This document shows, one piece after another, positions 8,840-16,469 of a DNA stretch of 64,000 bases (positions within the stretch are counted from its first letter, which is position 1; every line of letters starts with the position of its first letter). The notes under the pieces are model-generated. The model was not told where the DNA came from, made no database searches, and worked only from the letters and a program-made list of their open reading frames with translations. Source of the DNA: Photobacterium profundum SS9 (GTDB lineage: Bacteria; Pseudomonadota; Gammaproteobacteria; Enterobacterales; Vibrionaceae); contig NC_006371.1 in assembly GCF_000196255.1 (NCBI RefSeq), positions 945,664 to 1,009,663 on the forward strand. The letters run 5' to 3'. A program made the position numbers and the translations under genes.

Positions 8840-9274
8840 ATGAAGTTAATTACTGTTGATTGCCCACATTGTAATAAAGCTAATGCGATCTCACCGAAAT
8901 CACTGTCTAATACGGTCTCTTGTGAATACTGCCGAAAACCGTTACTTGATGGAAAACCCGTTGAGGCCAATACGCAAAATTTTGACAAATTGGTTTTAAG
9001 CCCAAAGCCTGTCGTCGTCGCATTTTGGGGGCCTAATTGTTCGCCGTGTAATACATTCAAACCAATCTTTGAAAAAGTAGCCTCTGAACGTCAGTCACAA
9101 CTACGTTTCTTACGTGTTAATAGTGTACAAAATAAAGCGATTGCGACTAAGTATAGAGTTCGCGGTGTACCTACCGTTATGGTGTTTAAAAAGGGTAGGC
9201 AGCAAGCAGTATTGAATACGGGATTAAGAAAGAAAGAGTTCAGCCAATGGCTAGACGATGTATTACAGTCGTAA
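8840..9274 (+). CDS. trxC: Thioredoxin 2 (TrxC)-like protein with a CSPC active site
   Basis: The chosen ATG (8840) has GGAAG 6 nt upstream and gives 144 aa, close to the usual 139 aa of TrxC; earlier ATGs would add a non-conserved tail. The N-terminal zinc motif is CPHC...CEYC (about residues 8-32), followed by a thioredoxin fold with FWGPNCSPCNTFKPIF and the cis-Pro loop RGVPTVMVF. TrxC normally has WCGPC. Here the redox pair is C-S-P-C and the flanking Trp is replaced by Asn, which should shift its redox potential. It is probably a cytoplasmic disulfide reductase, but substrate range could differ from classic TrxC. Confidence 0.85.
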   Translation: MKLITVDCPHCNKANAISPKSLSNTVSCEYCRKPLLDGKPVEANTQNFDKLVLSPKPVVVAFWGPNCSPCNTFKPIFEKVASERQSQLRFLRVNSVQNKAIATKYRVRGVPTVMVFKKGRQQAVLNTGLRKKEFSQWLDDVLQS

Positions 9275-9399
9275 TAACCTACAGTCGTAATGTGCAATCG
9301 CGTTAGATAATGAAAGCCCACGATGCTAAAAAGATGATGTCTCTAACGCTTAAATAGTATAAGTGCCACATACAGTTACATTTTACTAACAAGCAAAAT

Positions 9400-9452
9400 T
9401 AGTGTTACTGTGGAGTAACACTATGAACAACAACTATTCTTTTTATCAATGA
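9400..9452 (+). promoter_or_regulatory. Perfect palindrome plus 9-codon leader frame ahead of the CDF gene
   Basis: TAGTGTTACT-GTGG-AGTAACACTA (9400-9423) is a perfect 10-bp inverted repeat with a 4-nt spacer, a good shape for a dimeric repressor operator. Its last base begins an ATG that opens a 9-codon frame (MNNNYSFYQ, stop at 9450-9452), ending 22 nt before the transporter start. Whether the leader is translated is unknown. Binding by a metal-responsive regulator is an inference. Confidence 0.4.
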
Positions 9453-9474
9453 AGATAGTTAGCTGGAGGAATTT

Positions 9475-10389
9475 ATGACGATTAGTCGTAAAATTAGTAA
9501 AGAGCGAATGGCATTAAAGTTATCTTTAGCTGGCACTGTTTTAGTGGCAAGCTTAGGTATTGGCTACGGACTTTATGTTGATTCAAACGCCATTTTACTC
9601 GATGGTATGTTTTCACTGTTAAGTATGGGGATGACTGGGTTAAGTCTTTATACTGCATATCTAGTAACAAAACCTGATGATAAACAATTTCAATTTGGTT
9701 ATGCCCATATAGAGCCACTGATTAATGTAATTAATGGCTTACTTATCTTAATTACTTGTCTATTTGCATTTATAAGTGGTGTAAATACCATTATTGATGG
9801 TGGGCATGAAATTGTCTTAGAACATGCATTGATATATGCGGTGCTTTCTACAATATGCTGCTTTGGTATTTATTTTGTTGAAACATCTATCGCTAAAAGT
9901 GTCGATTCTGAACTCGTTAAAGTTGACTCTCAAGAATGGTTAGTTGATGGGATTTTGAGTGCAGCCATTTTGGTGGGTTTTATTTTAGTGCTCATATTCG
10001 ATTCTATGGGGTATACCCGCTGGAACGCTTATATCGATCCGATCTTGGTTTCAACTCTTTCTATCGCTGCTTCAATATTACCGATTAAAGTGTTACGTCG
10101 TAACTTAAAAGAGGTGCTATTAGTCGCACCACAAAACAAAGCACAACGTCATGTAGATCGTACAATAGAAAGGCTCTCAAAAGCATACCGTTTTGATGGA
10201 TACACACACCACCTTGCTAAGACGGGTCGTCAATATGACCTTGAGATTAATATCTTAGTGAAAGATGACTCATTATGGACGACAAAGCGGCAAGACCATA
10301 TACGTCAGATCATCTGGGATGAGTTATCAGATGATTTGGGCGAAACATGGTTATCAGTCAGTTTTACAGGTCAAGAGCGCTGGTTGTGA
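9475..10389 (+). CDS. Cation diffusion facilitator (CDF) family transporter
   Basis: This 304-aa inner-membrane protein has about six hydrophobic segments in residues 15-205 and a C-terminal cytoplasmic domain of about 90 aa (from LLVAPQNKAQRHVD). This is the CDF layout used for proton-coupled export of Zn, Co, Fe or Mn. The first metal-site motif appears as NAILLDGMFSLLSMG in helix 2, and the second as VDSQEWLVDGILS in helix 5. The second acidic residue of helix 2 is not in its usual place, so metal choice cannot be predicted. GGAGG lies 7 nt before the ATG. An intrinsic terminator follows. Confidence 0.85.
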   Translation: MTISRKISKERMALKLSLAGTVLVASLGIGYGLYVDSNAILLDGMFSLLSMGMTGLSLYTAYLVTKPDDKQFQFGYAHIEPLINVINGLLILITCLFAFISGVNTIIDGGHEIVLEHALIYAVLSTICCFGIYFVETSIAKSVDSELVKVDSQEWLVDGILSAAILVGFILVLIFDSMGYTRWNAYIDPILVSTLSIAASILPIKVLRRNLKEVLLVAPQNKAQRHVDRTIERLSKAYRFDGYTHHLAKTGRQYDLEINILVKDDSLWTTKRQDHIRQIIWDELSDDLGETWLSVSFTGQERWL

Positions 10390-10430
10390 TATTGAGTTAA
10401 ATGATTAGTCACGCATTGATAAATATTTTA

Positions 10431-10457
10431 AATACGGCGAAAGCCGTATTTTGTTTT
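10431..10457 (+). terminator. Terminator of the CDF gene
   Basis: An AATACGGC-GAAA-GCCGTATT stem-loop with a GNRA loop, 10431-10450, is followed by TTGTTTT. Confidence 0.88.
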
Positions 10458-10590
10458 AGTCTGATATTTTGTGTAACAGTAAGTTACAGAGTATTTTGTT
10501 ACTTACAGCATGGAATGTATATATACCCAAGTTACCTCAAGATGCTCGTTTCAGCGAGAATTTGTTGGGCACTAGGCAAGGCACTTATTT

Positions 10591-11629
10591 GGCTCTGTTC
10601 CATCAAAATGTTGACTACACTTATAAGTGTAGTTAACAGCTTGAAGGTTAAGGCAATGAGAGCTAAAACATTCACATATCGCTTGAAGTATATTACTCAA
10701 CTACTTTTAGACATGACTCCGGCTCAAAGAGAGCAAGTTAAGCTGAACATTCAATCTATTCAGCCAGAAATAACTGTCGGTGACATTATTCAGCCTATTT
10801 TTGATATTTCACCTCAATGTCCACACTGTCATTCACTTCATTTTAATAAATGGGGTAAATCTGGTTCAGTGCAGCGTTATCGCTGCAAAGAGTGCGCTAA
10901 AACATTCAATATAAAAACAAAAACGCCATTAGCAAAATTACATAAATGTGATCTTTGGCTGCAATATGCAGAATGTATGGAGCTGAAATTACCATTACGT
11001 CAAGCTGCCAAGATTTGTAATATTAATCTTAAAACAGCATTTTTATGGCGACATCGTTTTCTTGAAGCTCAATCAGAGCAATATAAAGATAAATTATCTG
11101 GGATCATTGAGGTTGACGAATTTTTTCTGGCCTACTCTGAAAAAGGCACAAAAAAGTTGAATGGAGATAGGGTTGCAAGGAAACGCGGGGGCGAAGTAGA
11201 CAAAAGAAAACGAGGTGAACAGGTCGCAGTGCTTTTGTCGATAGACCGTAGTAAGCACATGATTGATGGTGTTTTAGCGGATGATACAGCCTCTGAAATC
11301 AGTTCGCATTTAGAACCATATATAGTCAAAGATTCTATCTTGTGCAGTGATGGCGCTTGGGCATACGTCAGCATAGCTGAAGAAACAAATTGTGACCATA
11401 AAAGGCTGATAAGTAATGAAAATAGAGTGCAAGATAAGATTTATCATATTCAGACAGTGAATGGTGCTATAGCACATTTTAAAGGTTGGATAGATATAAA
11501 AATGCGAGGCGTCGCAACGAAGTATTTACCCCATTATCTCGCTTGGTTTAGAGAAAGCTATGCAGGTCTTAATTTTCAGCAAATGTTAGTAGCGGCATAC
11601 CGATGACAACAATAATCTGGAACAGAGCC
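10591..11629 (+). mobile_element. IS1595-family element, copy 1
   Basis: The element is 1039 bp with 12-bp inverted ends GGCTCTGTTCCA and an exact 8-bp target duplication ACTTATTT (10583-10590, 11630-11637), the size typical for IS1595. Comparison with the uninterrupted repeat at 1-210 confirms the empty site. It carries a single transposase gene. Confidence 0.95.
10656..11606 (+). CDS. IS1595-family transposase
   Basis: From ATG 10656 (MRAKTFTYRLKYI), 316 aa. There is an N-terminal zinc ribbon (CPHCH...CKEC, near residues 57-80), a helix-turn-helix-like segment (LRQAAKICNINLKTAFLWRHR) and an ISXO2-like DDE core beginning IIEVDEFFLAYSEKG. The core continues with LCSDGAWAY and an HIQTVNGAIAHFKGWI region. 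The frame also runs open upstream through the IS end and into the flanking repeat, but those codons belong to the repeat. It differs by one residue from the copy at 51038-51988 (Ala versus Val after FLE). It appears intact. Confidence 0.93.
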   Translation: MRAKTFTYRLKYITQLLLDMTPAQREQVKLNIQSIQPEITVGDIIQPIFDISPQCPHCHSLHFNKWGKSGSVQRYRCKECAKTFNIKTKTPLAKLHKCDLWLQYAECMELKLPLRQAAKICNINLKTAFLWRHRFLEAQSEQYKDKLSGIIEVDEFFLAYSEKGTKKLNGDRVARKRGGEVDKRKRGEQVAVLLSIDRSKHMIDGVLADDTASEISSHLEPYIVKDSILCSDGAWAYVSIAEETNCDHKRLISNENRVQDKIYHIQTVNGAIAHFKGWIDIKMRGVATKYLPHYLAWFRESYAGLNFQQMLVAAYR

Positions 11630-11848
11630 ACTTATTTATAGACCTAGTCGTTCTACGTTGAAAATAAGTAACACCGCATAGAGCCCAACAAAACTCGCCC
11701 TTCGGGAGTGATTCAGCGTATCTACTTCTGTGTCAAATGTGTTGCACTTATTGTATTACTCCAGCGGAATGCCATTCCTACACACATTTCCCTTGAATTA
11801 AACACGCTGAGATCACTCTGAATCCTGCATCTTTAGGTAGCTTGGGTA

Positions 11849-12207
11849 TAACAATCAAATGTTATGCTGATTTTTTAATATTTATAAAATGAAATCACGT
11901 GGGTAGGTCCGCTAATAAATACAGTTCTCCTAACAAAAAGTAGATGTTTAGCTATAACTATATTGAGATTCAATATGATACAGATAAAGCCTGTACGTTG
12001 TTTAGTATCATTTAATTGAAGGGCTGTATTAGGGATGTTAAATTTTGTTGCTTAGAATTGATGTTTTTTCGTGTAAATATCAATGAAATGGGGTATCTTT
12101 ACTTGCCTCTTTAAAATATTTTGTTACAAATAACTTTGGGGTAAAGTAAATAAACTTAACTAACAGCCATGTTAGTAACTTATAACTGCGACCTTATAAG
12201 GTGTTTT
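11849..12207 (+). promoter_or_regulatory. Intergenic region with a small palindrome
   Basis: These 359 bp between the MITE and the 34-aa gene hold no gene. The one structure noted is ACTAACA-GCCA-TGTTAGT (12159-12176), a 7-bp inverted repeat 32 bp before the small ORF that could be an operator. No promoter could be assigned with confidence. Confidence 0.3.
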
Positions 12208-12312
12208 ATGGAAATCATTTTAGTTTTAGCCTTTATTATCGGTGCTGCCTTCATCATCGTAAAAGAAAAAAAGTGTACTAAAGGGATTGATCGCTCTCGT
12301 GATGCTCTTTAA
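12208..12312 (+). CDS. 34-aa single-pass membrane peptide
   Basis: ATG 12208 follows an AAGG box (about 8 nt). The product begins MEIILVLAFIIGAAFIIV, one hydrophobic helix, and ends with a Lys/Arg/Asp-rich tail (KEKKCTKGIDRSRDAL). By the positive-inside rule the tail should face the cytoplasm. The size and the helix-plus-basic-tail pattern are common among small regulatory membrane peptides. No family was recognised. A weak hairpin (AAGGCGC...GCGCTT) just downstream may be its terminator. Confidence 0.5.
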   Translation: MEIILVLAFIIGAAFIIVKEKKCTKGIDRSRDAL

Positions 12313-12652
12313 AAAATAAGGCGCTGTTCTAAGCGCTTTCTATTCCTCTCTCGTATGATCCATCGTCAATAAATTCACTGCATTCCCTTATGTTATTCCT
12401 TTGTAGAATTCTTTAACTTTCATATTTATCAAATAGTTACCATCAATTCTTGTGGCTTTATTTTCGATGCAAATTTTATTATCAAAGTCGTGATCTATAT
12501 CGTCATCATATTAAATTAATCGCTTGTTTCTCAACGTAGGAGTGAATAAAGTGAGTCAATTATTATGATTGAACTCAATAGTTATTCGTTAACAAGTTAT
12601 TGAGACGATAGTGCTTTGCTAAGTAAGGCATGATCACGAAGGTTCAAGAGTT
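12313..12652. other. Intergenic region, no gene seen
   Basis: These 340 bp upstream of the EAL gene are AT-rich. No RNA gene, repeat or clear binding site was recognised. They presumably hold the EAL gene promoter. Confidence 0.5.
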
Positions 12653-14263
12653 ATGTGTGTTAGTAATAAATTGAGAGTTAAAGGTGTTAAAAAGGATGAT
12701 TGGTTTAAAAAATGTAGAATGGAATTTTTATCACTCTCTCTCGTGATAGGGTTAGCTTTTCTCTTCTCGTTATCTGCAAGCTTCTTTTCTCGTGTACAAC
12801 TTTCTTATGTGATCAGCTCTGATTCTAAAGATCTTCTTAATACATATATGCTTCGAATTGATAATTATCATCCCATTATGAAAGGCATTTCTGATAATTT
12901 TCAATTTAATTGTAAAGCTTTAGATGAAACTAAAATTCAACAAGTTGCTTACAATGATTACTTTATTCGCCGTATTACATTAACAACAAATGATGGCGAG
13001 CAGTGTACAAGTTTTAAAGGGGCAAGTGCAGAAAGTAAACTGTTACCATTAATTGATCAGCTGAGTACAAATCTTTCTTTGTGGGTAACCTCTGAATTAG
13101 GTGATCAGGAAAACCTACTGGTTGTAGAGTGGAAAGATAAACGAGGCTCAATGCTGGTCCATATGGAACCGTTGATTTCCGATATATTGAAAAATAAATA
13201 TTGTGATAATTGTGTACTAAGTTCAATAACTTCAACTGATCATCCGGCGGCATCGTTTTGGCGTGGTGACGCTTCTTTATTAGAAGTAAAGCCATTAATG
13301 AGCTCTGAGTTTGCGAATAATCTTCGTATTGATACTTTTGTAAAGCCTGAATTATTAGCAAAATATAAAGAAGCATTATGGTTACCTTTATTTTTATTGG
13401 GGGGCGGTATTGGTGTTCTATTTATTGCGATGCATCGACTATTTGATCAACGAAGAATGTCACTACATTCAATGGTTGAGCAAGGTTTAGTCAATAAAGA
13501 GTTTATTCCTTACTATCAACCTATTGTGAATGTAACGAGCCAATCCTTGTATGGTTGCGAAATGCTTGCTCGTTGGAAACGACCGGGGCAAGAATTGATT
13601 TCCCCCATGGAATTCATTCCATACGTAGAAAAAAGTGGTCAAATATTGCCCATAACAGAACAATTAATTAAAAAAGCAATTGATGAAATTGGTAAGCTGA
13701 ATTGGCAAAACACAAAGCAGATTATTAGTATCAATGTGGTACCTGAACAATTAGAAAGTATTGAAATTATTGATCGTTCACTCGATTTATTAAGATCCTC
13801 CAAATTAGAGGCGACACAGTTAGCTTTTGAAGTGACCGAGCGTAAGCCGTTTAACAATTTAACAATGGCATTTGATGTCATCGAATACCTAAGAGATAAA
13901 GGTATTGATGTGAAGTTGGATGATGCCGGTACGGGTTATGGTGGGTTCAGTTATATACAAGAGCTAAATATTAGAAGTATTAAAATTGATAAAATGTTTG
14001 TTGAAAACATAGGCACGTCAGATATCAAATTATCTCTATTGGATTCGATTATTGCATTTGGTAAACAAGCCGGAATGGAAATGATTGCCGAAGGTGTTGA
14101 AACAAAAGAGCAATCTGAATATTTAGCTGAACAAGGTGTGTATTTACAACAAGGTTACTACTTTGGGCGACCGATGGTATTTCGCGATTTTGCTTATTTC
14201 TGTAAAGGGATTGCTCCAAACCTCCCATTAGCAGAAGAAGAAGAAGAACTACGCGTGGGGTAA
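12653..14263 (+). CDS. CSS-motif EAL-domain cyclic-di-GMP phosphodiesterase
   Basis: This 536-aa protein has a membrane helix at about 25-46, a periplasmic domain of about 47-240, a second helix at about 241-260 and a C-terminal EAL domain from about 275. The periplasmic domain has Cys87 and C118-T-S, the CSS-type arrangement that in related proteins controls activity through disulfide state. EAL landmarks are E303 in CEMLARW (in place of EALVRW), SINVVPEQL, FEVTER, LDDAGTGYGGFSYI, IKIDKMF and AEGVET. All metal and substrate ligands are present, so it should hydrolyse cyclic-di-GMP to pGpG. There is no GGDEF domain. The gene ends at a bidirectional terminator. Confidence 0.9.
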   Translation: MCVSNKLRVKGVKKDDWFKKCRMEFLSLSLVIGLAFLFSLSASFFSRVQLSYVISSDSKDLLNTYMLRIDNYHPIMKGISDNFQFNCKALDETKIQQVAYNDYFIRRITLTTNDGEQCTSFKGASAESKLLPLIDQLSTNLSLWVTSELGDQENLLVVEWKDKRGSMLVHMEPLISDILKNKYCDNCVLSSITSTDHPAASFWRGDASLLEVKPLMSSEFANNLRIDTFVKPELLAKYKEALWLPLFLLGGGIGVLFIAMHRLFDQRRMSLHSMVEQGLVNKEFIPYYQPIVNVTSQSLYGCEMLARWKRPGQELISPMEFIPYVEKSGQILPITEQLIKKAIDEIGKLNWQNTKQIISINVVPEQLESIEIIDRSLDLLRSSKLEATQLAFEVTERKPFNNLTMAFDVIEYLRDKGIDVKLDDAGTGYGGFSYIQELNIRSIKIDKMFVENIGTSDIKLSLLDSIIAFGKQAGMEMIAEGVETKEQSEYLAEQGVYLQQGYYFGRPMVFRDFAYFCKGIAPNLPLAEEEEELRVG

Positions 14264-14321
14264 AGTGTAGCGAATTTATATTCTAGGATAAATAGATTCA
14301 AGTTAATCACGACAATATTAC

Positions 14322-14354
14322 ATTTGAAGGCGAGCATAATGTTCGCCTTCAAAT
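14322..14354. terminator. Bidirectional terminator between EAL gene and nagZ
   Basis: A 12-bp perfect stem ATTTGAAGGCGA / TCGCCTTCAAAT with a short loop has ATTGTTTTT on the right and an A-rich left flank, serving the two convergent genes. Confidence 0.85.
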
Positions 14355-14411
14355 ATTGTTTTTAAGCCTGTAAATAATTCTGTGAATGTCTCGTTTTTGT
14401 TCAAGAAGTGA

Positions 14412-15416
14412 TTAGCTGTGTTTTTCACGCCATTCTAAACTTAAACGACTTATTTCTTTTTCAGTTTCTTTCCACATGCTTGTTTTAATAAGCTCTTGAT
14501 ATTCACCCGTTGGTCGTTTTAACAGCGTATCCAGAATGGGTACATTTACTTGGGGTAGGCCATCTAAAGCCTGAATGGCACCCTCTCGGTTATTGCATAG
14601 CATAACCATGTCACAACCAGCTTGCTGAGCGGCTATAGCTCGCTCGCTATAACTGCCCATAACATCAGCACCTTTCATATTAAGATCGTCAGAAAATATG
14701 ACACCTTTAAAATGTAAATCTTGGCGTAGTACTTGTTTTAGCCAATAATCAGAACCACTTGCTGGTTTATCATCATAGGCATCGAATACAACGTGTGCTG
14801 GCATCATTGCATCTAATAAGTTATTTTCTATAAGGTATTTAAACACGATCATATCGTGCTCTTTAATGTTCTCTCTTGAGTCAAACGGTGTTTCGAGATG
14901 AGAATCTGCAATAACACCACCATGACCTGGGAAATGCTTCCCCGTTGTTGCCATACCAGCTTGTTTCATGCCTTTAATAAACTGGCTGGCATATTTGATG
15001 ATTTTCTTTGGGTCGTCAGAAAAAGCACGATCACCGATTGCTTTACAATCAAAGCCAAGATCCAATACAGGGGCAAGGCTTAGGTCGATATCCATAGCCA
15101 GCAATTCTGCAGCCATTAACCATCCCCCTTTTTTAGCGAGCTCAATGCCATTGTTGTGTTGTTCGAATGCACGAGCAGGAGGCAGTTGTGTGAATTCTTC
15201 ACGAAAACGTTGTACTCGTCCGCCTTCTTGATCAACGGCAATAAGAAGGGGCTTAGCAGCCGTTTTACGAATGTCTTTGGTGAGAGCACGTAGTTGAGCA
15301 CGATCGTGATAGTTGCGGGCGAAGAAGATGATTCCTCCCACTGTTGGGTGTTGGATTATTTCACGTTCTTCTGCATTAAGTTCATAACCTAATACGTCAA
15401 GCATTAATGGACCCAT
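14412..15416 (-). CDS. nagZ: Beta-N-acetylhexosaminidase NagZ
   Basis: This 334-aa cytoplasmic glycoside hydrolase family 3 enzyme, of usual length for NagZ (about 330-340), removes N-acetylglucosamine from anhydromuropeptides during cell-wall recycling. Visible motifs are [11 protein letters not shown] (61-71), KHFPGHG (160-166, containing the His of the catalytic dyad loop), [14 protein letters not shown] (212-225) and [13 protein letters not shown] (238-250), with the nucleophilic Asp in the SDD triplet. No signal peptide. The start at [13 protein letters not shown] aligns with the family start. Stands alone here. Looks native and intact. Confidence 0.96.
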   Translation of the reverse strand: MGPLMLDVLGYELNAEEREIIQHPTVGGIIFFARNYHDRAQLRALTKDIRKTAAKPLLIAVDQEGGRVQRFREEFTQLPPARAFEQHNNGIELAKKGGWLMAAELLAMDIDLSLAPVLDLGFDCKAIGDRAFSDDPKKIIKYASQFIKGMKQAGMATTGKHFPGHGGVIADSHLETPFDSRENIKEHDMIVFKYLIENNLLDAMMPAHVVFDAYDDKPASGSDYWLKQVLRQDLHFKGVIFSDDLNMKGADVMGSYSERAIAAQQAGCDMVMLCNNREGAIQALDGLPQVNVPILDTLLKRPTGEYQELIKTSMWKETEKEISRLSLEWREKHS

Positions 15417-15807
15417 GGATGTGCTCCGAAATAGGGGGATATCAAAGATATGGGTAAATTACCACAGCCCGAGATATCCGCAATTTGAATTATGATTTGC
15501 TGTGAAAAAATTATTGTTGAAGAGGTGTTAAATGCAGTCTCGTTGCACAGTATTGTCTTCATAGATAAGTATTGTGCTCACAGGTAAACACTGTGTTTAT
15601 TGGTGTAATTATGATGTCTTCTGGTTTCTTACTGGTTTGGTACGTTCCTGTTGATAAATACCGATAAAGTGAGACTTATATCTAATTAACGCGAAATTGC
15701 ATGTAACCAAAAGGCTGTAAGTGTGATTTTGATCTTGTGTGTTTTTGATCTTAACGCTTACACTGTTTACAGATTAAGACTATTTTCTTTAGATATGAGA
15801 TCACATC
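15417..15807. other. Intergenic region between divergent nagZ and DUF1097 genes
   Basis: These 391 bp must contain both divergent promoters. GATCTTG and TTTGATCTTAAC stretches occur near 15731-15755, but no site could be named. A frame from 15723 overlaps the DUF1097 gene out of phase and is not supported. Confidence 0.4.
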
Positions 15808-16293
15808 ATGACGGTATTAGTAGCGATTGCATTAACAACAGGTATTTTGTCAGGTATCTGGGGCTGGGTTGCCATTTCACTCGGTTTGCTAAGCTGGGCA
15901 GGGTTTTTAGGCTGTACTACTTACTTTGCATCACCGAAAGATGGCGTGAAAGGCTTAGGGCTAAGTATTGTTACTAATCTGAGTGGTGTGTTTTGGGCAA
16001 TGGTGATAATCCATCTCTCAAGTATGTTTAGCCTTGAAATTATTGGTTACGTTGTAACAGCTGTTGTTGCATTCATGATGTGTGTTCAGGCTAAAAAATC
16101 ATGGTTAAATTTTATTCCTGGTACTTTTATTGGTTCTTGCGCAACATTCGCATCAAACGGTGATTGGCAGTTAGTTATTCCATCATTAATTTTGGGCGCT
16201 TTATTTGGTTATACCATGAAAACATCAGGGTTATGGTTACATGCGAAATTACAACAACCAAATTCCAATCTAACGGCAGCGAAAGCCAAGTAG
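15808..16293 (+). CDS. DUF1097-family inner-membrane protein
   Basis: This 161-aa protein has about four to five membrane segments (LATTGILSGIWGW-like start, GLLSWAGFLGCTTYFASPKDG, VFWAMVIIHLSSMF, VVTAVVAFMMCVQ, LVIPSLILGALFGYTM). The G-x-x-TYFA-x-P-DG and the FIPGTFIGSCATFA motifs are typical of the DUF1097/YcdZ family, whose role is unknown. A hydrophilic tail of about 15 residues is cytoplasmic. Followed by a short MITE and a terminator. Confidence 0.8.
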   Translation: MTVLVAIALTTGILSGIWGWVAISLGLLSWAGFLGCTTYFASPKDGVKGLGLSIVTNLSGVFWAMVIIHLSSMFSLEIIGYVVTAVVAFMMCVQAKKSWLNFIPGTFIGSCATFASNGDWQLVIPSLILGALFGYTMKTSGLWLHAKLQQPNSNLTAAKAK

Positions 16294-16310
16294 ATATTCG
16301 AAATACCCCT

Positions 16311-16362
16311 TATACCCATGATACTTCAAGATGACAAAGCACCTTGAGGTAACATGGGTATA
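16311..16362. repeat. 52-bp mini-MITE with TATACCC ends
   Basis: The ends TATACCCATGATACTTCAAG and, inverted, TATACCCATGTTACCTCAAG form a near-perfect hairpin around ACAAAG. The ends match those of the larger MITEs (TACCCAAGTTACCTCAAG) and are bounded by TA. Confidence 0.75.
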
Positions 16363-16397
16363 TATACCTAAAAATAAATCCACTGAGTGTAACTGTT

Positions 16398-16444
16398 GCC
16401 GCATTTACGTTGTTTATTAAATAATGTAAATGCGGCTTTTTTTA
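16398..16444 (+). terminator. Terminator of the DUF1097 gene
   Basis: An 11-bp stem GCCGCATTTAC / GTAAATGCGGC with a 17-nt loop is followed by eight T. Confidence 0.88.
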
Positions 16445-16469
16445 TCGTTTTTTTAGAAATAGACTGCTA

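Larger units (their letters stand above)
10524..11848. repeat. MITE-like palindromic repeat, copy 2, split by IS1595-type element
   Basis: The ends TACCCAAGTTACCTCAAG (10524 on) and, inverted, TACCCAAGCTACCTAAAG (to 11848) are flanked by TA on both sides (10522-10523, 11849-11850). Without the IS and its duplication the repeat is about 278 bp. Its interior matches copy 1 at 1-210, and the uninterrupted copy 1 gives the pre-insertion sequence GGCACTTATTTATAG. No ORF of its own. Confidence 0.8.

Noticed and set aside
16311..16362. Short palindrome considered as a terminator for the DUF1097 gene
   Set aside because: The ends match the MITE termini and TA flanks, there is no T-run, and a real terminator follows at 16398-16444.
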